Source: Prochlorococcus marinus str. SB (lineage in GTDB: Bacteria; Cyanobacteriota; Cyanobacteriia; PCC-6307; Cyanobiaceae). Taken from it: a stretch of DNA of 64,000 nt. The number at the start of each line of letters is the position of its first letter. Within the stretch, counting starts at the first letter, position 1. The position numbers and the translations under genes were made by a program. Shown piece by piece: positions 1 through 18,874 of the stretch. The notes under the pieces were generated by a model. It made no database searches and was not told the origin of the DNA. It worked only from the letters and a program-made list of their open reading frames with translations. The DNA lies in assembly GCF_000760115.1 (NCBI RefSeq), contig NZ_JNAS01000002.1:868001-932000 (forward strand), given 5' to 3'.

Positions 1-644
1 TTCTCGGATTAGGATCTGGATCTACAGCTGCGTTAATGATAAAAAGCCTTGCGGATGAAATAAGTTCTGGCAAACTTCAAAATATAAGAGGTGTTGCAAC
101 TTCTTTTCAATCAGAAGTTTTAGCGCTTGAGTTGGATATTCCGCTTATCGATTTAGCTTCTGTATCTCAAATTGATTTAGCTATTGATGGAGCAGATGAA
201 GTTGATCCAGGATTTCAATTAATAAAAGGAGGAGGAGCATGCCATGTTAGAGAAAAGTTAGTGGCATCTAAAGCTAATCAATTGTTGATTGTTGTTGATG
301 AAACTAAACTTGTACAAAATCTAAATAAATCTTTCCCTTTACCTGTAGAAGTCCTTCCAAATGCTTGGAAGCAAGTTCAGGAAGTGATTTCAGAAATGAA
401 TGGCAGTTCTTCTTTAAGAATGGCTACTAAAAAAGCTGGCCCAGTTGTTACTGACCAAGGCAATCTCATCTTAGATGTATTATTTAATGATGGTATTAAA
501 AATCCAAAAGATATCGAAATGAAGATTAATAATATTCCAGGAGTATTAGAAAATGGGTTATTTGTTGATCTTACAGACAAAGTATTAGTTGGCAAAATTG
601 AAAACAACATTCCATTGGTTTACTCACCCGCCAGAGCTAGCTAA
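1..644 (+). CDS. rpiA: Ribose-5-phosphate isomerase A, 5' end outside window
   Basis: Interconverts ribose 5-phosphate and ribulose 5-phosphate in the pentose phosphate and Calvin cycles. The frame is already open at base 3, so about 20 N-terminal residues lie outside the window; 213 residues remain. The phosphate-binding loop LGLGSGSTA is at the very start, followed by DGADEVD and [11 protein letters not shown], which hold the acidic and lysine active-site residues of the family. The ATG at 36 is internal: starting there would remove the GSGSTA loop. The stop overlaps the end of the convergent hisD by 4 bases. Confidence 0.97.
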   Translation, partial: LGLGSGSTAALMIKSLADEISSGKLQNIRGVATSFQSEVLALELDIPLIDLASVSQIDLAIDGADEVDPGFQLIKGGGACHVREKLVASKANQLLIVVDETKLVQNLNKSFPLPVEVLPNAWKQVQEVISEMNGSSSLRMATKKAGPVVTDQGNLILDVLFNDGIKNPKDIEMKINNIPGVLENGLFVDLTDKVLVGKIENNIPLVYSPARAS

Positions 645-1927
645 TCTTCAAATCTTATTTGTACAGAGTTAGCGTGGCTATGTAAGCCCTCACTTTTAGC
701 AAGATTAATAATATCAAGACAATTAACTTTTAAACTTTCTTCATTAAATTCTATTATTGAAGTATTTTTCATAAAAGTTTCAACCCCCAAAGAACCGCTA
801 AATCTAGAATTTCCTGATGTAGGTAAAGTATGATTTGGCCCAGCAAGATAATCTCCAACAGCTTCTGGGGTCCATTGTCCTAAAAATATCGCTCCAGCAT
901 TCTCTATACCTGCAAGAATTTTTTGTGAATCTATAGTAATAATTTCTAGGTGCTCAGGGGCAAAGTTATTGCTTAGTTCAATACATGATTCGTAATTCTC
1001 GCAAATCACAATTAAACCCCAATTTTTTATTGATTGCATGCAAATTTCTTTTCTCGGATGATCATCTATTTTTTTATAGACTTCTTCTAGAACTTCTTTT
1101 GCCTGTTTCTTTGATGTAGTAAGAAGTATTGATGAAGCTAAAGGATCATGCTCTGCTTGCGCTAGTAGATCAGACGCTATATGAGTGCTTTGAGCTGTTT
1201 CATCTGCAATGATTAATATTTCACTTGGACCAGCTAAAGAATCAATCCCTGTAGAGCCATAAATAAGTTTTTTTGCAGTCGTAACATAGATATTTCCTGG
1301 GCCTGAAATGACGTCAACTTTATTGATTTGATTTGTGCCAAATGCTAAAGCACCAATCGCTTGAGCTCCTCCAATTCTAAATACTTTATTGATTCCTGAT
1401 AAGTGGGCTGCAGCTAAAACAGTTTTGTTTATTTTCCCTTCTTTATTTCCAGGAGATACCATTATAATTTCATCTACTCCTGCTACTTTTGCAGGTATTG
1501 CATTCATCAAAACTGTACTTGGATAAGCAGCTCTACCTCCAGGAATATAAATACCTGCATATTTAACTGGTCTCCATCTTCTTTGGACGGTATCACCAAA
1601 TTTACCTTTTATGGTGAAAGATTGAGGAATTTCTTTTTCATGGAATTTTTGAATTCTTTTATGAGCTACCATAAGTGACTGCTTCAAATTGTTATCAATT
1701 TCATCCCATGCATTTTTTATTTGATCCGAACTCACTTGCATAGGGTTAGGGTCGAAACCATCAAATTTTTTTGTATATTTTTTTACTGCTATATCTCCAG
1801 AAATTTTTACCTCTTGAAGAATTTCTTCAACAATTGTATTTATTTTATTATTGTTATCTGAATTAGTTCGAGTAGAAATCCTTTTTAATTCTTCAATAGC
1901 TTCTTTTTTATTATTTATGATCTTCAT
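641..1927 (-). CDS. hisD: Histidinol dehydrogenase
   Basis: Catalyses the last two steps of histidine synthesis, oxidising L-histidinol to histidine with NAD and a zinc ion. At 428 residues it has the usual length. Visible signatures are [12 protein letters not shown], the zinc-ligand Gln/His in [12 protein letters not shown], and Asp/His in [13 protein letters not shown], with a further His near the C-terminus (SHANSVQIR). It stands alone, convergent with rpiA and divergent from rpsT across a 122-base gap that must hold both promoters. No other his gene is in the window, as expected for scattered cyanobacterial his genes. Confidence 0.97.
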   Translation of the reverse strand: MKIINNKKEAIEELKRISTRTNSDNNNKINTIVEEILQEVKISGDIAVKKYTKKFDGFDPNPMQVSSDQIKNAWDEIDNNLKQSLMVAHKRIQKFHEKEIPQSFTIKGKFGDTVQRRWRPVKYAGIYIPGGRAAYPSTVLMNAIPAKVAGVDEIIMVSPGNKEGKINKTVLAAAHLSGINKVFRIGGAQAIGALAFGTNQINKVDVISGPGNIYVTTAKKLIYGSTGIDSLAGPSEILIIADETAQSTHIASDLLAQAEHDPLASSILLTTSKKQAKEVLEEVYKKIDDHPRKEICMQSIKNWGLIVICENYESCIELSNNFAPEHLEIITIDSQKILAGIENAGAIFLGQWTPEAVGDYLAGPNHTLPTSGNSRFSGSLGVETFMKNTSIIEFNEESLKVNCLDIINLAKSEGLHSHANSVQIRFED

Positions 1928-2049
1928 TTGTTTAATTTTTCAAATAGTAGAAAGGCTTAAAACTCAATTTAATAACTTTTAAATTATATATGATTGATTA
2001 GTAGTCGATTTATTTGTTATGATAATAATCTTCTATTTATGCACCCTCT

Positions 2050-2340
2050 GTGGCCAATAACAAATCAGCAAAAAAGAGAATACAAATCGCCGAAAGAAAT
2101 CGTTTAATAAATAAGTCATATAAATCTACTGTTAGGACTTTAACCAAAAAAACCTTAGAGAATTGCGAAAAATATAAAAAGAACCCTAATGAGGAGAATA
2201 AAAATTTAGTGAAAACAAGTCTTAATAAAGCTTTTAGCTTAATTGATAAAGCAGTTAAAAAAAATGTTCTTCACAAAAATAACGGTGCTAATAAAAAATC
2301 GAAAATCAATAATTTTGTAAAAACTACTCTTACCACTTAG
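2050..2340 (+). CDS. rpsT: 30S ribosomal protein S20
   Basis: Small, very basic protein that binds 16S rRNA in the 30S subunit body. The 96-residue product starts MANNKSAKKRIQ, the classic S20 opening with its Lys/Arg-rich helices. The start is GTG at 2050; the ATG at 2039 is in another frame, so GTG is the only start that keeps the conserved N-terminus. A 20-base gap separates it from tatD, so the two may be co-transcribed. Confidence 0.97.
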   Translation: MANNKSAKKRIQIAERNRLINKSYKSTVRTLTKKTLENCEKYKKNPNEENKNLVKTSLNKAFSLIDKAVKKNVLHKNNGANKKSKINNFVKTTLTT

Positions 2341-2360
2341 TAAAAAGACAGATTATAATT

Positions 2361-3170
2361 ATGAGCGATATAGAACTCATAGACTCGCACTGTCATTTAA
2401 TATTTGAAAATTTTGAGAGAGATCTTGAAGATGTTGTTTTAAGATTGCGTTTAAGAGGTGTAAAAAAATTAGTTCATGCTTGTTGTGAATTAACAGAAAT
2501 TCCAAAGTTGAAAAAAATATCCAATGAATTTAATGAAATTTACTATTCAGTTGGTTTGCATCCGCTAGAAGCGAAAAAATGGGAACAAACTTCAAAATCT
2601 CTTCTAAGAAAATCAGCTCTTGAAGATAAACGAGTTGTAGCTATCGGAGAATTAGGCTTGGATTTTTTCAAAAATGAAAATAAAATTCAGCAGATTGAAG
2701 CACTTATTCCGCAAATGGAGTTAGCTCATGAACTTCAATTACCAGTAATCATCCATTGCAGAGATGCTGCAAATGAAATGATTGAGATATGTAGTGATCT
2801 TTCTAAAAAAGGAAAATGTCCTGATGGTGTACTTCATTGTTGGACAGGAACACCAAAAGAAATGAAGCAATTTTTAGATCTTGGATTTTACATAAGTTTT
2901 AGTGGTATAGTAACTTTCCCAAAAGCACATGAAATTCATGAGTGTGCCAAAATAGTGCCAAATGATAAATACTTAATTGAAACTGATTCACCATTTTTAG
3001 CTCCTGTCCCTCATAGGGGTAAAAGAAATGAACCTGCATTTGTTGAAAATGTCGCCAATTTTATGGCAGATTTAAGATCTACTGAATTAACCACAATTGC
3101 TAGAGAGTCATACAAGAATGCTGAAGATTTGTTTAAATTTGACTTGTTAAGTAGGCCTAGAAACTGTTAA
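2361..3170 (+). CDS. tatD: TatD-family metal-dependent hydrolase
   Basis: TIM-barrel metallohydrolase related to TatD/YcfH DNases, thought to act as a 3'-5' exonuclease in DNA repair or turnover. All family signatures are present in the 269 residues: DSHCHL at the N-terminus, GELGLDFF, VIIHCRDA, LHCWTGTP and ETDSPFLAPVPHRGKRNEP near the C-terminus; the Asp, His and Glu residues in these are the metal ligands. It lies between rpsT and the rpo operon. The family assignment is firm; the physiological substrate is not known from sequence. Confidence 0.93.
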   Translation: MSDIELIDSHCHLIFENFERDLEDVVLRLRLRGVKKLVHACCELTEIPKLKKISNEFNEIYYSVGLHPLEAKKWEQTSKSLLRKSALEDKRVVAIGELGLDFFKNENKIQQIEALIPQMELAHELQLPVIIHCRDAANEMIEICSDLSKKGKCPDGVLHCWTGTPKEMKQFLDLGFYISFSGIVTFPKAHEIHECAKIVPNDKYLIETDSPFLAPVPHRGKRNEPAFVENVANFMADLRSTELTTIARESYKNAEDLFKFDLLSRPRNC

Positions 3171-3390
3171 GATAAGGAATTACTGGAAAATTTTCTTAAT
3201 TTTTTGACTTTAACTTACAAAGTTAATGATTTATCAGCATTAATCAAAATTTAATTATTCTTTATTAGATTGTTTTTTTGTTGAAATCGAGATTTAATGG
3301 TTGATCTTATTTTAAGTTAAAAGTTAAAGAACTAATTATTGAGTAAATTAAAAGTAAATAGTAAATCTCACAAAATCGCAGGTTTCTTGG
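3171..3390 (+). promoter_or_regulatory. Leader and probable promoter region of rpoBC
   Basis: A 220-base AT-rich gap before rpoB, the largest in the first 12 kb. It should hold the promoter of the rpoB-rpoC1-rpoC2 unit. I see no convincing -35/-10 pair and no open frame. TTAAGA at the tatD stop can pair with TCTTAA followed by six T residues near 3200, a possible weak tatD terminator with a long loop. Confidence 0.35.
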
Positions 3391-8627
<5,237 letters not shown>

Positions 8628-8634
8628 TCTTTAA

Positions 8635-12762
<4,128 letters not shown>

Positions 12763-12814
12763 ATATTATCTATTATTATTTTTAGTGACTAGAATGAATT
12801 TTTTAAATTTGTAA

Positions 12815-12970
<156 letters not shown>

Positions 12971-12987
12971 AAATAGTTTTTAAATAA

Positions 12988-14046
<1,059 letters not shown>

Positions 14047-14094
14047 TATTACCTAATAAAAATTTTTTAAAAGTCTCTTAAACAGGTTATTATT

Positions 14095-14241
14095 ATGTTA
14101 ATTAATTTTAAATCTTTGGGTTTTATTAAGACAAAAATTTTGCCTTTCGCTATCGTCTCACTTTTTGGCTTTGCCTTCTTAGCCGTTAGTGCAAGAATTT
14201 GGTTACCTGGAGATATGATGTCTCCTGCTCCCATTAATTAA
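14095..14241 (+). CDS. Small one-helix membrane peptide, unknown
   Basis: A 48-residue frame beginning MLINFKSLGFIKTKILPFA, with one hydrophobic segment at about residues 15-33 and a short tail ending WLPGDMMSPAPIN. The basic N-terminus and single helix resemble small thylakoid subunits, but I do not recognise the family. It sits between rlmN and the HEAT-repeat gene, 18 bases before the latter, in a gap otherwise too long for this compact genome. The composition is protein-like and there is an ATG start. Confidence 0.6.
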   Translation: MLINFKSLGFIKTKILPFAIVSLFGFAFLAVSARIWLPGDMMSPAPIN

Positions 14242-14259
14242 TATTTTTAGTTTTTCAAA

Positions 14260-15027
14260 ATGACAATAAATAAGGATCCTAATAAAGAAAGCTTAGTTGA
14301 TATCGCTGTTGATCCTGATATTTTAGCAAGAGAATTGGCCTTAGAAATTGAAATAGATCCTTTAGAGCAAATTGATGAAGATTCTTTTCAAAAAGGTTTA
14401 AATATAACTCAGGAATGTAATGAAGCATTAAAAATGCTAAAAGGTAACAGAGAAGAAAGAATACAGGGCTTGAGAATATTTTGTGAATATAGAGATTCAA
14501 GATCTTTCCCTCTTTTGTTACCTTTACTGGATCAACCTTGTCCTGTTGAAAGAATGAGTGTTGTATACGCTTTGGGCCGTAATCCATGTCCTAGTGCGGT
14601 TGAGAAACTTGTCACCCTTTTGGAGACCGACGATAATGCTTATGTCAGAAGAGCGACTGCATGGAGTTTAGCTAATTATGATAATCAAATTGTTTTGAAA
14701 CCATTAATAAATGCTTTGAAGAACGATGTAGCTGCAGTAAGGTTATGGTCATCAAGTTCTTTAGCTGAAATTGGAAATGTTTCTTTGGAAAATGCTCAAT
14801 TGGCAGCAGAACAACTTTTAATAAGTTTAAAAATAGATAATGAATCAGGTGTAAGAAGTAATTGCATCTGGTCATTATGTAGACTGTACGAAAAATTAAA
14901 CAATACATTTCAAGAAAGTTTCGTTGATGAATGTACTAAAATAGCCCTTTTCGATAAAGAACCATCTGTTATGGAAGAAGCAAAAACTGCTTTGGATTCA
15001 ATGGGGATGCAAGGCTTTTATAATTAA
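14260..15027 (+). CDS. HEAT-repeat protein
   Basis: A 255-residue helical-repeat protein. From about residue 60 it shows HEAT units such as RDSRSFPLLLPLLDQP, NPCPSAVEKLVTLLE and VLKPLINALKND, ending near residue 250. The acidic N-terminal arm of 55 residues is outside the repeats. Cyanobacterial relatives include NblB/CpcE-type proteins and IaiH, a partner of the Fe-S scaffold IscA. Because a ferredoxin gene follows in the same run, an IaiH-like role in Fe-S handling is a reasonable guess, not shown. It heads the string DUF2997-DUF1257-ferredoxin-aldo/keto reductase. Confidence 0.85.
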   Translation: MTINKDPNKESLVDIAVDPDILARELALEIEIDPLEQIDEDSFQKGLNITQECNEALKMLKGNREERIQGLRIFCEYRDSRSFPLLLPLLDQPCPVERMSVVYALGRNPCPSAVEKLVTLLETDDNAYVRRATAWSLANYDNQIVLKPLINALKNDVAAVRLWSSSSLAEIGNVSLENAQLAAEQLLISLKIDNESGVRSNCIWSLCRLYEKLNNTFQESFVDECTKIALFDKEPSVMEEAKTALDSMGMQGFYN

Positions 15028-15176
15028 ACAATTAAATTTCCCACTTCAAAACACTACCGAGAAAGTTAATTTATCAGACAATCAATATATAAATTAAAAA
15101 TAATTAACTTGTACCAACTGAAACAAATAATTTTCGTTATTCTGTATAAAGTAAAAGTGCTTAGTACTTGAATTTA

Positions 15177-15392
15177 ATGCCTCAAAAAACATTGAGATTC
15201 AAAATTCATCAAGACGGAAGAGTTGAAGAGACATTAGAAGGTTTTACTGGAAGCTCATGTAATGATGCTACTAGAAAGCTTGAAAATGCTCTTGGTAAAG
15301 TAACAGTTAAAAATAAAACTTCTGATGCTTTCATCTCTAATAAAAAAGAACAACTAAAACAATTTAACCACGAATCTAATGTCACACTTTAG
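15177..15392 (+). CDS. DUF2997 family protein
   Basis: A 71-residue protein starting MPQKTLRFKIHQDGRVEE, the pattern of the DUF2997 family, with a conserved Cys in GSSCNDATRKLE. A TTG three codons upstream (15168) is in frame, but the family begins at MPQ, so the ATG is preferred. Its last 14 bases overlap the next gene, a sign of translational coupling. Function unknown; the constant pairing of DUF2997 with DUF1257 suggests they work together. Confidence 0.85.
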   Translation: MPQKTLRFKIHQDGRVEETLEGFTGSSCNDATRKLENALGKVTVKNKTSDAFISNKKEQLKQFNHESNVTL

Positions 15393-15771
15393 TACTATTA
15401 AAACTCAGCTCAAAGAAGCAGAGCCATTAATTAAAGCCTTAAATAATCTTGGTTACATAATCAACCAAGAAGAAAAACTTATTAAAGGCTATAGAGGTAG
15501 GTTTACAGCTGTTGATATAAGCATGAATTTACCTGGTGATACTAAAGTTGGATTTAAATGGGATAACAATTCAAATTCATATGAATTAGTTACTGATTTA
15601 GATTTGTGGAATTTTGAGCTACCTGTCGAAAGATTTATCTCTAAAGTTACTCAAATGTATGCTTATCAAACAATTATTTCCAAAACAAAAGAGGATGGAT
15701 ATCAAATCGTAGAACAAAAAAACCAAAATGATGGCTCTATCGAATTGGTTTTAACCAAGTGGGAGAATTAA
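15379..15771 (+). CDS. ycf35: DUF1257 family protein, Ycf35
   Basis: A 130-residue soluble protein that starts MSHFSTIKTQLKEAEPLIKAL, apart from one residue the canonical opening of Ycf35/DUF1257, also encoded in red algal plastids. No catalytic motif is apparent and there is no membrane segment. It overlaps DUF2997 by 14 bases and is 9 bases ahead of the ferredoxin. Function is unknown; presence in plastid genomes and the ferredoxin neighbour point towards photosynthesis-linked redox or Fe-S work (inference). Confidence 0.88.
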   Translation: MSHFSTIKTQLKEAEPLIKALNNLGYIINQEEKLIKGYRGRFTAVDISMNLPGDTKVGFKWDNNSNSYELVTDLDLWNFELPVERFISKVTQMYAYQTIISKTKEDGYQIVEQKNQNDGSIELVLTKWEN

Positions 15772-15780
15772 TCTCAGATT

Positions 15781-16140
15781 ATGGATTTAACAGATCCATT
15801 TGATAATTTTGAAGAGATTGTTGAAATTACAGGCTGGGAGCCTGTACTTGGAGGTAAGTTAGCCGAAAAAGCTGTTTGGGTTGATGAGGCTAAATGCATC
15901 GGTTGCCAGTATTGTGTACACGTAGCTTCGAACACTTTCATAGTTGATGAATTTCATGGTAGAAGTCGAGCTTTGAGGCAAGATGGAGATAGTTCTGACC
16001 TTATACAAGAAGCGATAGATACGTGCCCTGTTGATTGTATTCACTGGGTCAATTTTGAAGAATTAGATGATCTAGAAAATAGTCTTGATAGGGATATGTT
16101 TCAATCATTTGGAAAACCACCAAGAATGAATAAGCATTAA
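15781..16140 (+). CDS. Bacterial-type ferredoxin with one 4Fe-4S cluster
   Basis: A 119-residue electron carrier. Cys39, Cys42 and Cys45 (CIGCQYC) with Cys82 (TCPVDC) can hold one 4Fe-4S cluster; the Cys that would begin the second cluster after CQYC is missing, so this is a monocluster form with an extra Cys86. An acidic N-terminal arm of 35 residues and a C-terminal arm of 30 residues flank the fold. It follows Ycf35 by 9 bases and precedes an aldo/keto reductase by 11 bases, so it may supply electrons to that group. Partner enzyme unknown. Confidence 0.9.
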   Translation: MDLTDPFDNFEEIVEITGWEPVLGGKLAEKAVWVDEAKCIGCQYCVHVASNTFIVDEFHGRSRALRQDGDSSDLIQEAIDTCPVDCIHWVNFEELDDLENSLDRDMFQSFGKPPRMNKH

Positions 16141-16151
16141 TTTTTAAAAAG

Positions 16152-17345
16152 ATGCAATATCGGAGATTTGGTCGAACCAATTTGAAGATACCTGTTTTAT
16201 CTCTAGGAGGTATGAGATTTCAAAAAAGTTGGGAACAATTAGATTTTTCTGAGATTTCAAATGAAGAACAAAATAAAGTAGAAAATATTTTAAATCTAGC
16301 TAACAAATATGGCTTAAGTCATGTCGAAACTGCTAAGTATTATGGAACTTCTGAGGTTCAATTAGGAATGGGTTTTAAAAATTTAAATAAAGTCCCTAAT
16401 ATTATACAAACTAAGATCCCTCCAGATAGTGATCCAGAAATCTTTAAGAGAGATGTTATGACAAGTATTGAAAAATTAAAAGTCAAAAAAATTGATTTGC
16501 TAGCAATACATGGCATCAACAAAGATGAACATTTACATCATGCTACTAAAGAAGGAGGTTGTATTGACATTTTAAGAAATTTGCAAAAAGAAAATTTAAT
16601 TGGCTCTATTGGATTTTCAACTCATGGAAGATCTTCACTCATTGAGAAGGCTATATCAACAAACTTTTTTGATTATGTCAATTTGCACTGGTATTTTATC
16701 AATCAAGAAAATACAAAGGTTATAAGTTTGGCAAAAAAGTATGATCTTGGGATTTTCATAATAAGTCCCACAGATAAAGGGGGGCATCTTCATACTCCCT
16801 CAAACAAAATGTTGGAACTTTGTAAGCCTCTTCATCCTATAGTTTTTAACGATCTTTTTTGCTTAAGAAATCAAAATGTCCATACTCTTAGTGTGGGTAT
16901 TGCAAAAGAGGCGGATTTTGATTTGCACTTAGAAGCTGTCTCTTTGTTATCAGACTCTGAGAAGTATGTTCCAAAGATAATAAACAGATTAAGGCAGGAA
17001 TCAATTAATTCTTTGGGTTTAGAGTGGCATCAAAATTGGAATAGAAATTTGCCGAGTTGGGAATATACGCCAGGAAATATTAATATTCCCGTTCTTCTTT
17101 GGCTTTCAAATTTAATTGATTGGTTGGATATGGAAGGTTTCGCAAAAGCTAGATATCAATTGCTTGGTAATGGAAGTCACTGGTTCCCAGGAAATAACTC
17201 TAATTTATTAGATACTGATGTTTCTGAAGTACAATTATTAAAAGTATTAGAAGGTCATATAAATCCAAAAAAAGTCATAAGAAAATTGAGAACTTTAAAA
17301 GAAAAATTTGGGGATAAGAGTGCGAAAAGACTATCAAAAAAATAA
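16152..17345 (+). CDS. Aldo/keto reductase family protein
   Basis: A 397-residue TIM-barrel oxidoreductase. MQYRRFGRTNLKIPVLSLGGMRF is a typical opening (first 20 residues decisive). The active-site region reads VETAKYYG: the Tyr is present but the usual Asp before TA is Glu. A Lys in IIQTKI and a His in LLAIHGIN complete the tetrad. The last 130 residues extend past the barrel and contain WHQNWNRNLPSWEYTPG, a tail seen in ferredoxin-linked cyanobacterial members, but it has no Cys cluster. Last gene of the HEAT-DUF2997-Ycf35-ferredoxin run. Substrate unknown. Confidence 0.88.
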   Translation: MQYRRFGRTNLKIPVLSLGGMRFQKSWEQLDFSEISNEEQNKVENILNLANKYGLSHVETAKYYGTSEVQLGMGFKNLNKVPNIIQTKIPPDSDPEIFKRDVMTSIEKLKVKKIDLLAIHGINKDEHLHHATKEGGCIDILRNLQKENLIGSIGFSTHGRSSLIEKAISTNFFDYVNLHWYFINQENTKVISLAKKYDLGIFIISPTDKGGHLHTPSNKMLELCKPLHPIVFNDLFCLRNQNVHTLSVGIAKEADFDLHLEAVSLLSDSEKYVPKIINRLRQESINSLGLEWHQNWNRNLPSWEYTPGNINIPVLLWLSNLIDWLDMEGFAKARYQLLGNGSHWFPGNNSNLLDTDVSEVQLLKVLEGHINPKKVIRKLRTLKEKFGDKSAKRLSKK

Positions 17346-17347
17346 TT

Positions 17348-18061
17348 TCATAATGGATTTTTCTCAGGTTTGCCAACTTTTCTTGGGTAAATTTTTGGGC
17401 AAATATCTTTTGGTTGAATAAGAATAATATTTCGGGTCCCTTTACTTCTTGGTAACAAAATCTTCTTTTTCTCCTTAAATTTTCCTTCTAATATTTCTAA
17501 AGTTTTATCTAGATTTTTACTTTCTTCATCAGTCCATTTCCCACAATATAAAAATCCTAACCCCTCTTTTTTTAGCATTGGTAGTATATATTCTGAAACT
17601 GTTGAAGGATTACTCACCGCTCTGGTGGTAGCAATATTGAAACTATTTCTCATTGAAGATTGATGAGCTAAGTTTTCAATACGATCATTGATTACATGAA
17701 TATTGTTTTTGAGATTGATCTCTTTGATTAAGACTTTTAGCGCATTTGTTTTCTTTTTGGAAGAATCAACTAAGTATATTTCTGAAGTAGGATGAGTTAT
17801 GGCATAGGCTAAACCTGGGAAGCCACAGCCGGATCCAATATCTAAAAATTTTTTATTATTAAAATTAATATTCGGGAAAGTTTTAAATGGCCAAATGCTG
17901 TCAAAAACTTGAGATACCCAATAATCATCACCATTGATCAATCTTGTTAAATTGGTTTTATTATTTAATTCTTGAATTTTAATTTGCAATTCTTGAAACA
18001 TAATTATCTCTTCTTCAGTTATTAAGGAAAAAATTTCTTCTGGAATGTTTAGTTTCTTCAT
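17348..18061 (-). CDS. rsmG: 16S rRNA (guanine-527-N7)-methyltransferase
   Basis: SAM-dependent methyltransferase (GidB/RsmG) that modifies G527 in the 530 loop of 16S rRNA. The SAM-binding motif is FLDIGSGCGFPGL, followed by VDSSKKKTNAL and the conserved TTRAVSNP. I chose the ATG at 18061 (MKKLNIPEEIF), which fits the family; an in-frame ATG at 18088 would add nine residues. It is convergent with the aldo/keto reductase, 2 bases apart, and divergent from the J-protein gene. Confidence 0.95.
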   Translation of the reverse strand: MKKLNIPEEIFSLITEEEIIMFQELQIKIQELNNKTNLTRLINGDDYWVSQVFDSIWPFKTFPNINFNNKKFLDIGSGCGFPGLAYAITHPTSEIYLVDSSKKKTNALKVLIKEINLKNNIHVINDRIENLAHQSSMRNSFNIATTRAVSNPSTVSEYILPMLKKEGLGFLYCGKWTDEESKNLDKTLEILEGKFKEKKKILLPRSKGTRNIILIQPKDICPKIYPRKVGKPEKNPL

Positions 18062-18150
18062 TTCGTTATAAATATAAATTTTTACCATTCATGTAATACA
18101 TTCTATTTATTAAAAAGTTATTAGAATTACAATATTAATAAAAGATTATT

Positions 18151-18591
18151 TTGAAAGGAGAAATTTCTTATTACAAAATTTTAGGTGTAGATGAAAATGC
18201 CTCAAATCATGAATTAAGAAAGGCATTTTGTAAACTTTCCATTGAGTTGCATCCTGATACAACTTCTTTGGAAATAGATGAAGCTAAAAGTAAGTTCCAA
18301 GATGTATTGGAAGCTTATGAAAATTTAAATAATAGTAATTTGAGGAAAATATATGATGACAAACTAAAGGAAAAATCTAGAAGTAAAAATAATAATAAAG
18401 TTTTAAATAATTTAATAATTGATTCAAATAATCAAAATTTAGTAGGTAATAGAAGACCTTTCTCAAATGGGGAATTGTTTTCTTTATTTCTATTATTTAT
18501 TATCATTTCTATTAGTTTGATTTGTTCAATTTTTATTGCCTCTTTTACTGGCAAAGAATTAGATACTATGCCTATCTGGTTAATAAATTGA
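18151..18591 (+). CDS. DnaJ-domain protein with C-terminal membrane segment
   Basis: Residues 6-67 form a J domain (YYKILGVDENAS, then HPD in ELHPDTTS, then KIYDDKL), the part that stimulates Hsp70 ATPase. A polar, Asn-rich linker follows, then one strong hydrophobic segment at about residues 110-132. It is therefore a membrane-anchored J-protein facing the cytoplasm. The start is TTG at 18151; no ATG is available before the J domain. DUF3143 follows 17 bases on, and I recall these two being neighbours in other cyanobacteria. Confidence 0.88.
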   Translation: MKGEISYYKILGVDENASNHELRKAFCKLSIELHPDTTSLEIDEAKSKFQDVLEAYENLNNSNLRKIYDDKLKEKSRSKNNNKVLNNLIIDSNNQNLVGNRRPFSNGELFSLFLLFIIISISLICSIFIASFTGKELDTMPIWLIN

Positions 18592-18608
18592 TACTTTAAA
18601 AAAAATCT

Positions 18609-18866
18609 GTGAATCTTCCTAAAAAACCTATCAACCAACATTCAATTCAATCATTAGAATTGTGGCTAACTGATTTAGGTGCTGTGAAGGATGTTAAAAA
18701 TCCATCTAAATGGTATCTGTTACTTTCTAATTGGAATGCAACTATTATTTTTGAACAAGAAGATTTAAGTGTTATGTGGGAAAGTGAAGGACAAGAAACT
18801 AAAAGACTATTTTCCTACTGCATTAATAGAGAAGATGTGGAAAACGCAATACTCCAGGGACCTTAA
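18609..18866 (+). CDS. DUF3143 family protein
   Basis: An 85-residue soluble protein with a GTG start (NLPKKPINQHSIQSLELWL). The stretch WLTDLGAVKD and the aromatic-rich centre are typical of the DUF3143 family, known only in cyanobacteria as far as I recall. No catalytic residues can be named. It is probably co-transcribed with the preceding J-protein and ends 8 bases before the convergent bioA. Confidence 0.82.
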   Translation: MNLPKKPINQHSIQSLELWLTDLGAVKDVKNPSKWYLLLSNWNATIIFEQEDLSVMWESEGQETKRLFSYCINREDVENAILQGP

Positions 18867-18874
18867 ATTTCTAT

